A stretch of 64,000 bases of DNA from Candidatus Epilinea brevis (GCA_016710785.1 JADJUE010000011.1:1-64000); one strand, 5' to 3'. Shown: positions 34,620-43,863, counted from the stretch's first letter. Made by a program: numbers and translations. Notes: generated from the sequence alone by a model not told the origin.

Positions 34620-36461
34620 CTACGAGGCCGCCAGGATGGCCTCGAACTCGCCGCGATCGACGGTCTCCACCTCGATCAGCCGGCGCGCCAGGGCGTGCAG
34701 CCGGCTGACGTTGGCCTTCAGCGCGCTGGTGGCACGCTCGTGGGCGCTCATGATGATGCTGCGCACCTCGCTGTCGATCTCTTCGGCGATGTCCTGCGAG
34801 TAGTTGGTGTGCTCGCCGATCTCCCGTCCCAGGAAGACCATCTCCTCGCGCTCCCCGAAGATGACCGGTCCGAGCTTCTCGCTCATCCCGAAGCGCGTCA
34901 CCATGCTGCGCGCCATGCCGGTGGCCCGCTCCAGGTCGTTGGCCGCGCCGGTGGTCACCTCATTGAAGATGATCTCCTCCGCCACCCGGCCGCCCAGGAG
35001 GCCGGCGATGTCATCCTCGAACTTGGTGCGCGGGATGAGGGTCCGATCCTCTCCGGGCAGGAACATGGTGTAGCCCAGGGCCATGCCCCGGGAGACGATG
35101 GTGACCTTGTGCACCGGATCGCAATTGGGCAGGGCGTTCATCACCAGCGCGTGGCCAGCCTCGTGGTAGGCCACGATCTCCCGCTCCTCATCGCTCAGGC
35201 GGCGCGTGCGGCGCTCTGGCCCGGCGATCACCTTCTCGATGGCCGCCTGCATGTCCTCCATGTAGATGGCGCGGCTGTTGCGCCGCGCGGCCAGGATCGC
35301 GGCCTCGTTGACCAGGTTCTCCAGGTCCGCCCCCGAAAAGCCGGGCGTCTGCTTGGCCACCACATCCATGTCCACGTCGGCGGCCAGCGGCTTGCCCTTG
35401 CTGTGGATGCCGAGGATGGAACGCCGGCCCCGCAGGTCCGGCCGATCGATCACCACGCGGCGATCGAAGCGGCCGGGACGCATGAGGGCCGGGTCCAGGA
35501 TGTCGGGCCGGTTGGTGGCGGCGATGACGATGACGTTGGTGTCGGAATCGAAGCCGTCCATCTCCACCAGGATCTGGTTGAGGGTCTGCTCCCGCTCGTC
35601 ATGGCTGCCGCCCAGGCCCGCGCCGCGCTGACGGCCCACGGCGTCGATCTCGTCCACGAAGACGATGCAGGGGCTGTGCTTCTTGGCCTGCTCGAAGAGG
35701 TCCCGCACGCGGCTGGCGCCCACACCCACGAACATCTCCACGAACTCCGATCCGGAGATGGAGAAGAAGGGCACGCCGGCCTCGCCGGCCACCGCGCGAG
35801 CCATCAGGGTCTTGCCACAGCCGGGCGGGCCCACCATCAGGACGCCCTTGGGGATGCGCGCGCCGAGGGCCAGGAACTTCTCCGGCTCGCGGAGGAATTC
35901 CACCACCTCGGCCAGCTCCTGTTTGGCCTCATCCACCCCGGCGATGTCGCCGAAGGTGACCGTGGGCGTATCGCCGGTCATCAGTCGCGCCCGGCTGCGC
36001 CCGAAGGCCATGGCCTGGTTGGTACCGCCCTGAGCCTGGCGAAAGAGGAAGAGGAAGAGGATGCCGAAGAGCACCAACGGCGCGACGGGCACCAGCACCG
36101 ACAGCACGCGGTCCCAGGTGCGGGGATCGGCGGTCTCGAGGGCCACGTCGGCCAGCTGCGCCTCAGTGACCCCGAAGTCCAGCAAGGTCTGCCGCAAGCC
36201 TTGGTTGCGCTCCTTGATGCTGGTCACCTCGGCGGGTTCGGCTTCCGGCCCGTCAGGCTTCAGCGTCACCCGCAAGGTCTGCTGGTTGTTGGGATCGATG
36301 GCGATGCTCTGAACCCGACCTTCCTGGATCAGGGCGACGACATCCGGAAACAGGTCCTTCTGCTGCGGCGCGCCGCCGACGTTGGCCAACCGCGTCGTGA
36401 GCAGCAGGAGGAACAGCACGATGGACAGGTAGATGATGGTGTTCTTCACCAGGCGCGGCAT
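34620..36461 (-). CDS. ftsH: ATP-dependent zinc metalloprotease FtsH
   Basis: 613 residues. Two TM helices (about 8-24 and 121-140) flank a small external domain. AAA+ module: Walker A GPPGCGKT (211-218), Walker B IVFVDE (266-271), pore motif FVGVG and the second region of homology with ATNRPDILDPALMRPGRFDR. The zinc protease has HEAGH (433-437) and the later Asp in TTGAANDLERAT. It degrades membrane and cytosolic proteins at the inner membrane. Monocistronic with a terminator. Confidence 0.96.
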   Translation of the reverse strand: MPRLVKNTIIYLSIVLFLLLLTTRLANVGGAPQQKDLFPDVVALIQEGRVQSIAIDPNNQQTLRVTLKPDGPEAEPAEVTSIKERNQGLRQTLLDFGVTEAQLADVALETADPRTWDRVLSVLVPVAPLVLFGILFLFLFRQAQGGTNQAMAFGRSRARLMTGDTPTVTFGDIAGVDEAKQELAEVVEFLREPEKFLALGARIPKGVLMVGPPGCGKTLMARAVAGEAGVPFFSISGSEFVEMFVGVGASRVRDLFEQAKKHSPCIVFVDEIDAVGRQRGAGLGGSHDEREQTLNQILVEMDGFDSDTNVIVIAATNRPDILDPALMRPGRFDRRVVIDRPDLRGRRSILGIHSKGKPLAADVDMDVVAKQTPGFSGADLENLVNEAAILAARRNSRAIYMEDMQAAIEKVIAGPERRTRRLSDEEREIVAYHEAGHALVMNALPNCDPVHKVTIVSRGMALGYTMFLPGEDRTLIPRTKFEDDIAGLLGGRVAEEIIFNEVTTGAANDLERATGMARSMVTRFGMSEKLGPVIFGEREEMVFLGREIGEHTNYSQDIAEEIDSEVRSIIMSAHERATSALKANVSRLHALARRLIEVETVDRGEFEAILAAS

Positions 36462-36618
36462 GGCTCTGACCTCGCTATAAGCCCAAGGCTCTTGGGGGGC
36501 GGGCTACCGCCCGCTGCGACCTTAAAGGATACACGGGGAGGGGGCGGCGGGGCACATTTTGCGGTCGGAACGCACCATGGATAACGGGGGCGAGGGACAG
36601 GGCAGGGCAGGTCGAGGC

Positions 36619-36646
36619 ACGGCATTGCCAGGCCACGACATGCCGT
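36619..36646. repeat. short palindromic element after the O-antigen-ligase gene
   Basis: ACGGCAT (36619-36625) and ATGCCGT (36640-36646) form a hairpin adjoining gtacccctacgg, in the first 35 bp past the gene's stop. It resembles the dispersed GTAGGGG...-type palindromes seen in such genomes. A terminator role is possible. Confidence 0.4.
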
Positions 36647-36650
36647 ACCC

Positions 36651-39600
36651 CTACGGAGCAGCGGTGCCCGGGTTCGTCGGGTCGGCCGGGGCGGTCGCCG
36701 CCCCCGGGTTCTGTCGTTCCAGCACCTGTTGCAGAGCCGTCTGGATCTGCGCTTGGGCATCGGCCGGCGCCAAGGTCGCCGCCTGCTGGAAAGCCGCGGC
36801 GGATTCGGCCAGTTGATCGGTCTCCCTGAGGATCAAGGCAAAGTTGAAGAGCAGGCGCCAATCGGCGGTGCCGCCCTTCAATGCCTGGCGATACAGGGTC
36901 TCGGCTTCCGACAGCTTGCCTTCCTCCCGCGCCAGCTCCGCCTGGGCCACCAGGATGCTCGGGCGCTCCAGGCTGTTGGGGGGCATGAACGTCAGCGCCG
37001 CGGCGAGGGCCGCCCGGGCGTCCGCAGGTCGGTCGAGCTCCCGGTAGGCCTGGCCCAGGAGGCGGAGCGTCTGGGGGTTCTCCGCGTCCAGGCTGTCGCG
37101 CGAGACCTCGAGAAGCGGCAGGGCCTCCCGCAGCTTCGCTTCGCTGCCCTGCATCATCTTGGCCGTGGCCAGCTCGTTGACGACGGCGGGATCATAGGGC
37201 ACGACGGCAAACGCCTCCTGCAAGGCCAACTCGGCGTTGCCCGCGGCGTTCACCGCCTGCTGCGGGCTGCTGGCCTGCAATGTCTGGGCGAAGAGCAGCT
37301 GCAGGCGACCGCGGTTGACCTTGTGGAAGGGCATCTGCGGATCCAGCCGCTCCGCCTCCGCCACCAGCTCCTGGGCCTTGGCGAAGGCGAGGGCCGCGGC
37401 CTGCAGGTTGCCGCCGGCGGCCGCGCCCAGGGCCATGTAGCGCTCACCGAACAGCAGCGGGTAGGTATCCTCGAAGCGGTTGAGGGCCACCGCCCGGTCG
37501 TAGAGCTGGTTGGCGGCCTGGAACAGGGCGTCCACCCGCGCCTGGTCGCTGCCGGAGGCCAGGGCGGCGTCGAAGCTGGCCACTGCGGATTGGAAGGTGA
37601 TGTCGGCCCGCACCCGAAGGAGGCCCAGGGCAAAGACCAGGGCCATTCCCGGCACCAGCAGGAAGGGATAGAGGACCATCGCCGCCGGGCCGAAGCGGCT
37701 GATGTCGCCGGACGCCGCCGGCCGCAACCAGAGCGCGGCCAGGCCGGCGATGGCCAGCACCCACAGGGCGGTGACCAGCCAGAGCAGCGAGGCATCCTGC
37801 AGCGCGCTCAGGACGAGAAAGCGCAGCAGGACATACGCTGCGGCGATGAGGATGGCGACCAGCACCGCCGCCAGCCCGCCCAGCTCCAGCTCGGCGCCAC
37901 CCAGGCCGCCCCAGATCAGGACGGCCAGAACGGTCAGGCCCAGCACCAGCCAGGTGTCGCGGGTGGCCGGCACCTGGTAGAGCACGAGGGCGTAGACCAG
38001 CACCGAGAGCGCGGCCCCCAGGGACAGGCCCCAGGCCAGGGCGGCAGGCTGGGCGCTGATGGTCACAGCCTCCGCGCCGCTGCCCGCCACTGCGGGCACC
38101 GCGCGGCGCGAGCGGCGGATGACGGTCGCCGGCAGCGACAGGTCGTCCGCCGGCGACCGAGGTCCGAATGCGGCGGCGGCCAGGAGACCAGCCAGGCACC
38201 AGATCACCAGCTCAGTGCCGATGGTCTGGATGCCGAAGGCCGCCTCGACCACCATGGAGACACCCACGGCCAGGAGGGCCAGTCCCAGCCCGCGAGACTG
38301 CGACGCGGCAGAGGCCGCGGCGTCCGGCCGGCCGGCGCCCGGGCGCAGCAAGCGCCAGAGCAACCACAGGCCCAGGCCCAACACCGGTCCCAGGAGGGTG
38401 AGGGCCCCGGCGTAGACGCCGGGCGCCACGGTGCCGGGGCCGATGAACCAACTACTCAGGCCCGCCAAGGTGCCCAGGCCCAGGCTCAGGGCCAGACCCC
38501 GGCTTTCGGCGGGGCCGGGAACCAATCCCGCCAGGCGGGCGGCGGCGAAGAGCCAGGTCAGGTACAGGGCCAGGAGGGCCAAGGCGCCCGGCAGTCCGGA
38601 CATGGTCAGGGCATCCAGCAGCACGTTGTGCGCCCGGTCCACCAGGCGGTCCTTCTGCCCCAGGCCGGCCAGGTAGGTCTCGCCATGGGGCAGGATGGCG
38701 TACTTGAAGGATTCCAGACCGCGGCCGTGAAGGAGGATACCGGGCTCCTCGGCCACGAGGCGGCGGGCCGAGCGCCAGATGCGCAGCCGGGCGCTGGAGG
38801 AATCCCTTTCAGCGTCGAAGAGCTGCCCGAAGCGGCCGATGACAGGTGCCTGGCGCAGGGGCTCTAGGGGACCGTTCGGCTGGTTGAGCAGGGCCAGAAA
38901 GCCGATGCCGCCGACGGCCAGGCCCAGGGCGAGCCAGCCCCAGGCGCGGCGGCCGCGACTGATGCCCGCGGCCAGCAGCAGCGCTACCAGCCCGGCAGCC
39001 AGGCCCAGGATGGGGCCTCGGCTCTGGGTCAGGGCCATCGCCGCCAGCTGCAGCAGGAGGAGCAGCCCCCAACCCAGGGTGGCCAGGCTCCGCCGCTCGG
39101 CACGCGCCCGGCCCAGCAGCCAAAGGGACAGGGGCACCAGCAGCATGAGGTAGGCGGCCAGGAAGATGGGGTTGGTCAGGGTCCCGAAGACACGGCTGGC
39201 GCTCTCCACCTTGCCCGGCACGGGCATCAGGCCCAGCCCCTGGGTGAGGGCGTAGGTGGCCACCGGCGCCGAGCCGGCGCAGAGGGCGACGATGAGGCGC
39301 TCCGCCCGCTCGCGGTCCCGGCCGAGGGTCATGGCCGCGGCGAAGCAGGTCAGGAGGGCGAGAATGCCTACCAGGCCCATGGCCCGCTCGGCGCTGCCCA
39401 CCAGGCTCAAGCGCGGCTGTTGGGCCAGCAGCGTGGCCAGGACAGCCGCGCCGCCGGTGGCGAGGGCGGCAAGTGCCACGGGGCTGCCGAGGCTGCGCCG
39501 CCACCCGCCTCCAGCCTCCAGCCGGGCGATGAAGGCCCCCATGCCGGCCAGGACCGCCAGGCCCAGGAGCAGGGCACTCTTGGGCAGGTCCGCGACCCGG

Positions 39601-39701
39601 AAGCCGTAATGGTTGAGCAGGAGGGGAACCGTCCAGGCCGCCGTGAGCAGGGCGGACTCCGCCAGGGCCAGACCATAGGCCCGGAGCTTGCTTGGGGGCA
39701 T
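36651..39701 (-). CDS. O-antigen ligase/polymerase family membrane protein with TPR tail
   Basis: 1016 residues. About 14-16 TM helices fill the first 700 residues; the Wzy_C-type region includes RIWRSARRLVAEEPGILLHGRGLESF and a large loop with KDRLVDRAHNVLLDALTMSGLPG (the conserved H-N). The C-terminal about 300 residues form TPR-like helical repeats (e.g. QTLRLLGQAYRELDRPADARAALAAAL, EAETLYRQALKG), ending in a Pro/Ala tail. Such proteins join or polymerise surface polysaccharides or glycosylate pilins. No polysaccharide cluster is adjacent, so the substrate is unknown. Confidence 0.85.
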   Translation of the reverse strand: MPPSKLRAYGLALAESALLTAAWTVPLLLNHYGFRVADLPKSALLLGLAVLAGMGAFIARLEAGGGWRRSLGSPVALAALATGGAAVLATLLAQQPRLSLVGSAERAMGLVGILALLTCFAAAMTLGRDRERAERLIVALCAGSAPVATYALTQGLGLMPVPGKVESASRVFGTLTNPIFLAAYLMLLVPLSLWLLGRARAERRSLATLGWGLLLLLQLAAMALTQSRGPILGLAAGLVALLLAAGISRGRRAWGWLALGLAVGGIGFLALLNQPNGPLEPLRQAPVIGRFGQLFDAERDSSSARLRIWRSARRLVAEEPGILLHGRGLESFKYAILPHGETYLAGLGQKDRLVDRAHNVLLDALTMSGLPGALALLALYLTWLFAAARLAGLVPGPAESRGLALSLGLGTLAGLSSWFIGPGTVAPGVYAGALTLLGPVLGLGLWLLWRLLRPGAGRPDAAASAASQSRGLGLALLAVGVSMVVEAAFGIQTIGTELVIWCLAGLLAAAAFGPRSPADDLSLPATVIRRSRRAVPAVAGSGAEAVTISAQPAALAWGLSLGAALSVLVYALVLYQVPATRDTWLVLGLTVLAVLIWGGLGGAELELGGLAAVLVAILIAAAYVLLRFLVLSALQDASLLWLVTALWVLAIAGLAALWLRPAASGDISRFGPAAMVLYPFLLVPGMALVFALGLLRVRADITFQSAVASFDAALASGSDQARVDALFQAANQLYDRAVALNRFEDTYPLLFGERYMALGAAAGGNLQAAALAFAKAQELVAEAERLDPQMPFHKVNRGRLQLLFAQTLQASSPQQAVNAAGNAELALQEAFAVVPYDPAVVNELATAKMMQGSEAKLREALPLLEVSRDSLDAENPQTLRLLGQAYRELDRPADARAALAAALTFMPPNSLERPSILVAQAELAREEGKLSEAETLYRQALKGGTADWRLLFNFALILRETDQLAESAAAFQQAATLAPADAQAQIQTALQQVLERQNPGAATAPADPTNPGTAAP

Positions 39702-39732
39702 GATAGAAATGGCCTTTCCGAGCCGCGCGGGT

Positions 39733-40056
39733 TCAGGTAGCGCGGAACAGCGCGTGGATCTCCGCCAGGACCCGTTCGCGGGCGGCGAGGTCGTCGCTGC
39801 GGACGGCGCGCACCACGCAATGGTCCAGATGGGTCTTGAGCGTGAGCTCCGCCACTTTGTCCAAGGCCTTCTGCACCGCGCGGATCTGGTTGATCACATC
39901 GATGCAGTAGGCATCGTCTTCCTCGATCATCCGCACGATGCCCCGCACATGGCCCTCGATGCTCTTCAGTCGCTGCACGGTGGGCGGCATGCCGCCCTTG
40001 GTGGGGGCCGGCTGATCGGACGTCGGCGCGGCGGGAGCGAGCAGGGTGATATCCAT
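39733..40056 (-). CDS. csoR: CsoR-type copper-sensing transcriptional repressor
   Basis: 107 residues from ATG 40056. All-helical DUF156 fold. The Cu(I) ligands are Cys51 (DAYC), His76 and Cys80 (KTHLDHC), with the same 25- and 4-residue spacings as classical CsoR. This separates it from FrmR- and RcnR-type relatives. Apo-protein should repress and copper should release it. It lies downstream of the multicopper oxidase and cupredoxin genes and has its own promoter. A G-tract palindrome near 43323-43338 is a candidate target. Confidence 0.92.
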   Translation of the reverse strand: MDITLLAPAAPTSDQPAPTKGGMPPTVQRLKSIEGHVRGIVRMIEEDDAYCIDVINQIRAVQKALDKVAELTLKTHLDHCVVRAVRSDDLAARERVLAEIHALFRAT

Positions 40057-40140
40057 GATGGGTGCAGGCCTGTTGGGCGGGGCGATGGACGAGCAGGTCG
40101 GCATCGCGCGGCGAACCCTCGCTGGCGGCAGGGAGGGTGA

Positions 40141-40170
40141 AGAATAGGCCAAGGGCTCGCTGCGGGTCAA
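40141..40170 (-). promoter_or_regulatory. putative csoR promoter
   Basis: Minus-strand TTGACC (40170-40165), 18-bp spacer and TATTCT (40146-40141), 85 bp before the csoR ATG. It would allow csoR expression independent of the oxidase promoter. Confidence 0.6.
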
Positions 40171-40185
40171 TCGCGGTTCCCCTGT

Positions 40186-40971
40186 TCAGCGCCCCGGCGT
40201 CGTCGTGGCTTCGGCTTCCTCATCGTGCATAGGGTCATCGGCATGCGCGTGGTCTTCCTCCACCATGGCGCCGCCCAGCTTCTCCCGGAACGCCGCGTCC
40301 TTGGCCAGGATGTCGGCCTTGAGCCGCTCTACGTCCTCCGGCTGGCAGTCGCCCATGATGGTCAGCCCCATGGCGTGGCAAGGCGAGCCGGCCATCATGT
40401 CAGCGTCGAAGGCGATGCTGGCCGGGTCGATGGGCGTCGGCATGGCCACGACCTCGCCGGTCACCATGATGGGCAACAGCATGCCGGCTTCCAGGTGGCC
40501 GGCGACATGACAGGCGAACTCGTACTCGCCCGGCTGGTTGAAGGTGATGTCCTTGGTGACCTGGGCTCCCGGCGGCAAGTCCGGTTCCTTGACCACCATC
40601 AGCTCGTTGCCGTGCTCGTGGGCATGCCCATCGGTCTGCATGCCGATCATGGCTTGCGACTCACCGCGCGGGGTGATGCGGAAGTCATGGGCGAGGACGC
40701 CGGCGCTGTCCATGATGAAGCGGTACGGGACACCGGTCTGGAACGTCGTCAGCGAGGATTCGATCACGTACTCGGTCATCTTGATCCGAACCTCGATGGG
40801 TCCGGCCGCGGCCGGGGTCTCTTGGCCCGCGGTTCCGGCAGCGGCCTCGGTGGGCACAGGGGCATCGGACGCCGTGGGGTCGGTGGCGGCCGGCGCGCCG
40901 CATGCGACCAGCGCCATCATGACGGCCGGGATCAGCGCCAGGCGCAGCGGGCGATGGGGAAAGAACGACAT
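40186..40971 (-). CDS. cupredoxin-domain lipoprotein with C-terminal Cys-His-Met motif
   Basis: 261 residues. Lipoprotein signal with lipobox LVAC (Cys24). The cupredoxin fold (about 58-172) has the type-1 copper ligand set His95 (LAHDF), Cys154, His159 and Met164 (C-x4-H-x4-M). After it comes the motif SPCHAMGLTIMGDC (Cys198, His199, Met201, Met206, Cys209) and an acidic His/Met-rich tail (EEDHAHADDPMHDEE). The same motif occurs twice in the neighbouring oxidase. It is likely an outer-face copper carrier or electron donor; 18 bp downstream of the oxidase gene. Confidence 0.88.
   Translation of the reverse strand: MSFFPHRPLRLALIPAVMMALVACGAPAATDPTASDAPVPTEAAAGTAGQETPAAAGPIEVRIKMTEYVIESSLTTFQTGVPYRFIMDSAGVLAHDFRITPRGESQAMIGMQTDGHAHEHGNELMVVKEPDLPPGAQVTKDITFNQPGEYEFACHVAGHLEAGMLLPIMVTGEVVAMPTPIDPASIAFDADMMAGSPCHAMGLTIMGDCQPEDVERLKADILAKDAAFREKLGGAMVEEDHAHADDPMHDEEAEATTTPGR
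40309..40416 (-). other. copy 3 of the PCH-x-M copper-type motif (in cupredoxin)
   Basis: Residues 186-221 of the cupredoxin lipoprotein. It shares P-C-H-A-M-x2-T-I-M-G-x-C and the following acidic helix (PEDVERLKADI) with the two oxidase copies. Confidence 0.75.
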
Positions 40972-40989
40972 GGGTCATGCTCCTCTGGA

Positions 40990-43245
40990 TCAGGTGGTGG
41001 TCTCGTCCGCCGGCAGCACCTGGAACTGGAACATCATCCCGCCCTCCAGATGCTCGGCGATATGGCAGTGGACCATCCAGGCGCCGGGGTTGGTGATTTC
41101 CATCAGCAACTCCACGGTCTCGCCCGGGGTGGTCTGGATGGTGTCCTTCCAGACCGGATTATGCTCCGTCTCGCCATTGCGGGACAGGACCATGAGCCGC
41201 TGGCCGTGGAAATGGATGGGATGCTGCATGGGGTGCACGCTATCGCCCAGGTTACGCAGGCGCACCCGGACGGTGTCGCCGACACGGAAGGTGTAGGCCA
41301 GGTCGTGGTTCATGGCCCCGCTGGCGCGGTCCCGGATCATCCAATGCACGCCGGCAGTATCGGAGGCGCGGTTGACGGCCAGCATCTCGTCCTCCCATTC
41401 GATCGGCCCGTGCCCGGCGTCGTCGTCGTGGGCATCCGCGGGCGGGCCGGAGGCGGTCGGGTCGCTCAGGTCGCTCGAACCGCCGATGGACGGACGCTCG
41501 CCGGTGACCAGATCCGGGATGTCGATGGTCAGCTCCAGGTCCATCACCGGTGGCAGATCCGCGTAGGCCTTCAAACGGCTGATATCGCCGCTCATGGTGC
41601 TGTCTACACGCAAGCGATCCCAAGCCTGACGGGCGAGGCTAGGGCCTTTGGGCTGCGCCAAGGCGACGACCTCGCCCAGGTCATAGCTGACTTGGGAACT
41701 GCGATGCCGGATGCGGTAGCTCCGCGCCTCGTCGAAGGCCACCTCCACGATGACCCGCTCGGCAGGAGCCAGCATGACCTCGTCCACCCAGGCCTCCACC
41801 TTGGAGCGCCCCAGGTCTGCGCCGACCTTCTTCATCTTCGCGCCGTCGAAGCTCAGGCGGAAGGGACGCACGTTGGCGACGTTGACGAGGTAGAAGCGCA
41901 CGACCGAGCCGGCGTCGACCACCTGTTGGAAACCGGTCTTGCCGTTGACCAGGAGCGTGTTGCCGAAGCGGCCCATGATGGCAAAGTTGGCCTTCTCAGC
42001 ACCGTAGCCCACGGCAGCCCCATCCTCGATGCGGATGTCGTCCAGGACGAGCACAGTCTCGCGGTCGGCCGGCGCCCAGTAATCTGCCCGAGCCGGGGTG
42101 ACCAGGATGGTGCCGTACAGGCCGGCATCCTGCTGGATGTCCTCGCGGATGTGGGGGTGGTACCAGTAGAGGCCGGGGTCAGGGAAGCTGAGCCGATAGG
42201 TGAAGCGGCCACCGGGCGCCACCGCGGGCTGGGTCACGCCCGGCACACCATCGGAGCCGTTGGCATGCCTGAGGCCATGCCAATGGATGGTCGTGTCCAT
42301 GTCGATAGCGTTCTCGAAGGCCACCTCCACGGTGCTGCCCTGGCGCACCTGCAGATGCGGCCCGGGGATCTGACCGTTGTAGGCATAGGCGGGTAGCTCC
42401 ACCCCGTCAATCGTCCAGCGCGCCAGCTGGGCGCGGATGGCGGTGTGACCTCCGTCGGCAAGCGGAACGGGGCGGCCGGCCTGCACCGGGACCAGGATCC
42501 TGGAACCGGAGGTCGCCGCCTTGGCTCCGCCCATCGCCGAGTCAGCCATCGCCGCTAAGCCCAAGGGTCCGTCGCCCGGCAGGATGTCGGGCAGGGGGGT
42601 CGGCCGGCCCTCGGCCTGCTGCCGCTTGTCCAGCAGTTCGGCCTTCATCCGCACCAGATCATCTGGGTTGCAGCGCCCCATGATGGTGTCGCCCATGGCA
42701 TGGCAGGGGAACTCGGCCATGGCCTCGGCATCGTAGACGATGCCGTCGCCGAGGTCCCGCCCGGGGCTGGCGTCGGCCGCCCCCTTATCGCCACCGGTCT
42801 CGTCGGACGGGTCCGCGTCCGACGGCGTCGCGTCATCCTCGGCTGTCGGGGCGTCGTCCACGGCCGTCGCCTTGGCATCCTCAACTTCACCCTTGCCGGC
42901 CGCTCCGTCCTTCAGCTTGCTCGCCTCGATGATCCCGATCGGCGCCTCGGCAGCCGCCCGCCGCCGGATCTCCTTCGCCACCAGCTGGACTTCGTCGTCC
43001 GTACAGCGCCCCATGATGGTGAACGCCATGCTGTGGCAGGGCAGCTCAGCCATCTGGCTGGCGTCGTAGACGATGTCCGCCGCGCCCGCGCCGCTGCGCT
43101 CGGCGCGTTCGACGGCAATCGGCGGCAGCGTGGCGGTCGCCGAGCTGCGGACGGAAGGCAGGCCGGTCGCGCCCTGGCAGGCGGCCAAGAGCAGTGGCAG
43201 CGCCAGTAGGGCTGCGCGGGCCGGTATCAGCGACTGGGGGCTCAT
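40990..43245 (-). CDS. multicopper oxidase lipoprotein with duplicated N-terminal motif
   Basis: 751 residues from ATG 43245. Lipobox LAAC (Cys23). The N-terminal about 240 residues are an extension with two copies of P-C-H-[AS]-M-x2-T-I-M-G-R-C separated by an acidic Ala/Asp linker. The cupredoxin core follows with the copper motifs HWHG (321-324), WYHPH (361-365), HPMQHPIHFHG and HCHIAEHLEGGMM (from 726). Family members oxidise Cu(I), or act as laccases, outside the membrane. First gene of a copper operon with the cupredoxin and csoR. Confidence 0.93.
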   Translation of the reverse strand: MSPQSLIPARAALLALPLLLAACQGATGLPSVRSSATATLPPIAVERAERSGAGAADIVYDASQMAELPCHSMAFTIMGRCTDDEVQLVAKEIRRRAAAEAPIGIIEASKLKDGAAGKGEVEDAKATAVDDAPTAEDDATPSDADPSDETGGDKGAADASPGRDLGDGIVYDAEAMAEFPCHAMGDTIMGRCNPDDLVRMKAELLDKRQQAEGRPTPLPDILPGDGPLGLAAMADSAMGGAKAATSGSRILVPVQAGRPVPLADGGHTAIRAQLARWTIDGVELPAYAYNGQIPGPHLQVRQGSTVEVAFENAIDMDTTIHWHGLRHANGSDGVPGVTQPAVAPGGRFTYRLSFPDPGLYWYHPHIREDIQQDAGLYGTILVTPARADYWAPADRETVLVLDDIRIEDGAAVGYGAEKANFAIMGRFGNTLLVNGKTGFQQVVDAGSVVRFYLVNVANVRPFRLSFDGAKMKKVGADLGRSKVEAWVDEVMLAPAERVIVEVAFDEARSYRIRHRSSQVSYDLGEVVALAQPKGPSLARQAWDRLRVDSTMSGDISRLKAYADLPPVMDLELTIDIPDLVTGERPSIGGSSDLSDPTASGPPADAHDDDAGHGPIEWEDEMLAVNRASDTAGVHWMIRDRASGAMNHDLAYTFRVGDTVRVRLRNLGDSVHPMQHPIHFHGQRLMVLSRNGETEHNPVWKDTIQTTPGETVELLMEITNPGAWMVHCHIAEHLEGGMMFQFQVLPADETTT
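42634..42735 (-). other. copy 2 of the PCH-x-M copper-type motif (in oxidase)
   Basis: Residues 171-204: the potential ligands are Cys181, His182, Met184, Met189 and Cys192. Preceded by IVYDAEAMAE, nearly the same as the lead-in of copy 1. Confidence 0.75.
42967..43068 (-). other. copy 1 of the PCH-x-M copper-type motif (in oxidase)
   Basis: Residues 60-93: Cys70, His71, Met73, Met78 and Cys81 with lead-in IVYDASQMAE. Followed by a charged helix (TDDEVQLVAKEI). Confidence 0.75.
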
Positions 43246-43322
43246 GGGCAGGATCCGATCAACAAGCGACGCGAGAGGCAACGAAAGCAGGCCAATGGGC
43301 GGTCGGCGTCGAACGGGCACAT

Positions 43323-43338
43323 CCCCCACCGGGGGGGG
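43323..43338. promoter_or_regulatory. candidate CsoR operator (C/G-tract palindrome)
   Basis: cccccaccgggggggg is a C-tract/G-tract inverted repeat of the kind bound by CsoR proteins. It lies just downstream of the -10 of the oxidase promoter, over the predicted +1 region, where a bound repressor would block initiation. Confidence 0.55.
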
Positions 43339-43351
43339 CGGGGTTCGTGCG

Positions 43352-43380
43352 AGTATAGGAGCCGCCGGGAGCGAGGGCAA
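43352..43380 (-). promoter_or_regulatory. promoter of the copper operon
   Basis: Minus-strand TTGCCC (43380-43375), 17-bp spacer and TATACT (43357-43352), giving a leader of about 100 nt to the oxidase ATG. It lies in the divergent region shared with fluC. Confidence 0.65.
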
Positions 43381-43479
43381 AGCGCCGGCAGCTTGACAGA
43401 CCCTGTGCGCCATCGCAAGCTGCCGCGGGACCTATCGACAGCGGTGTTGGCCGCCAACCCCGAAAGGCGCAAACACGCG

Positions 43480-43863
43480 ATGGAACGCTTCTTCTGGATC
43501 TGCCTGGCGGGGGCCTTGGGCACGGGCACTCGCTATCTGGTGGGGCTCTGGGCCAACCAACGGCTGGGCGGGCACTTCCCCTACGGCAACCTGATCGTCA
43601 ACGTGGCCGGCTGCTTCCTCATCGCCCTGGTCATGCAGACAGCGCTGGACGTCACCAGCTTCCCACCCACCCTGCGCCTGGCCCTGACCACCGGCTTCCT
43701 GGGCGGCCTGACGACCTATTCCAGCTTCGCCTATGAGACGACCTTCATGGCCCAGGACGGCGCGCGCGGCGCGGCGCTGCTCAACTTCGGGGCCACCACC
43801 GCGGTCTGCTTCGCGGCGGTGCTGCTGGGCCAGGCGGCGGCGCGGCTGATCACGGGGGCGTGA
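43480..43863 (+). CDS. fluC: fluoride channel protein FluC/CrcB
   Basis: 127 residues, four TM helices. Diagnostic motifs are GALGTGTRYLVG, the polar GNLIVNVAGCFLIAL and TTGFLGGLTTYSSFAYET (Thr/Ser/Phe-lined pore). It exports fluoride as a dual-topology dimer. ATG 43480 follows a CGAAAGG-type ribosome site. I looked for a fluoride riboswitch in the leader and could not support one. Confidence 0.94.
   Translation: MERFFWICLAGALGTGTRYLVGLWANQRLGGHFPYGNLIVNVAGCFLIALVMQTALDVTSFPPTLRLALTTGFLGGLTTYSSFAYETTFMAQDGARGAALLNFGATTAVCFAAVLLGQAAARLITGA

Noticed and set aside
43393..43479. Possible fluoride riboswitch before fluC
   Set aside because: A ggtgttggccgccaacc stretch loosely resembles the crcB RNA, but the conserved GGCGAUGG core and the pseudoknot partner are not present.
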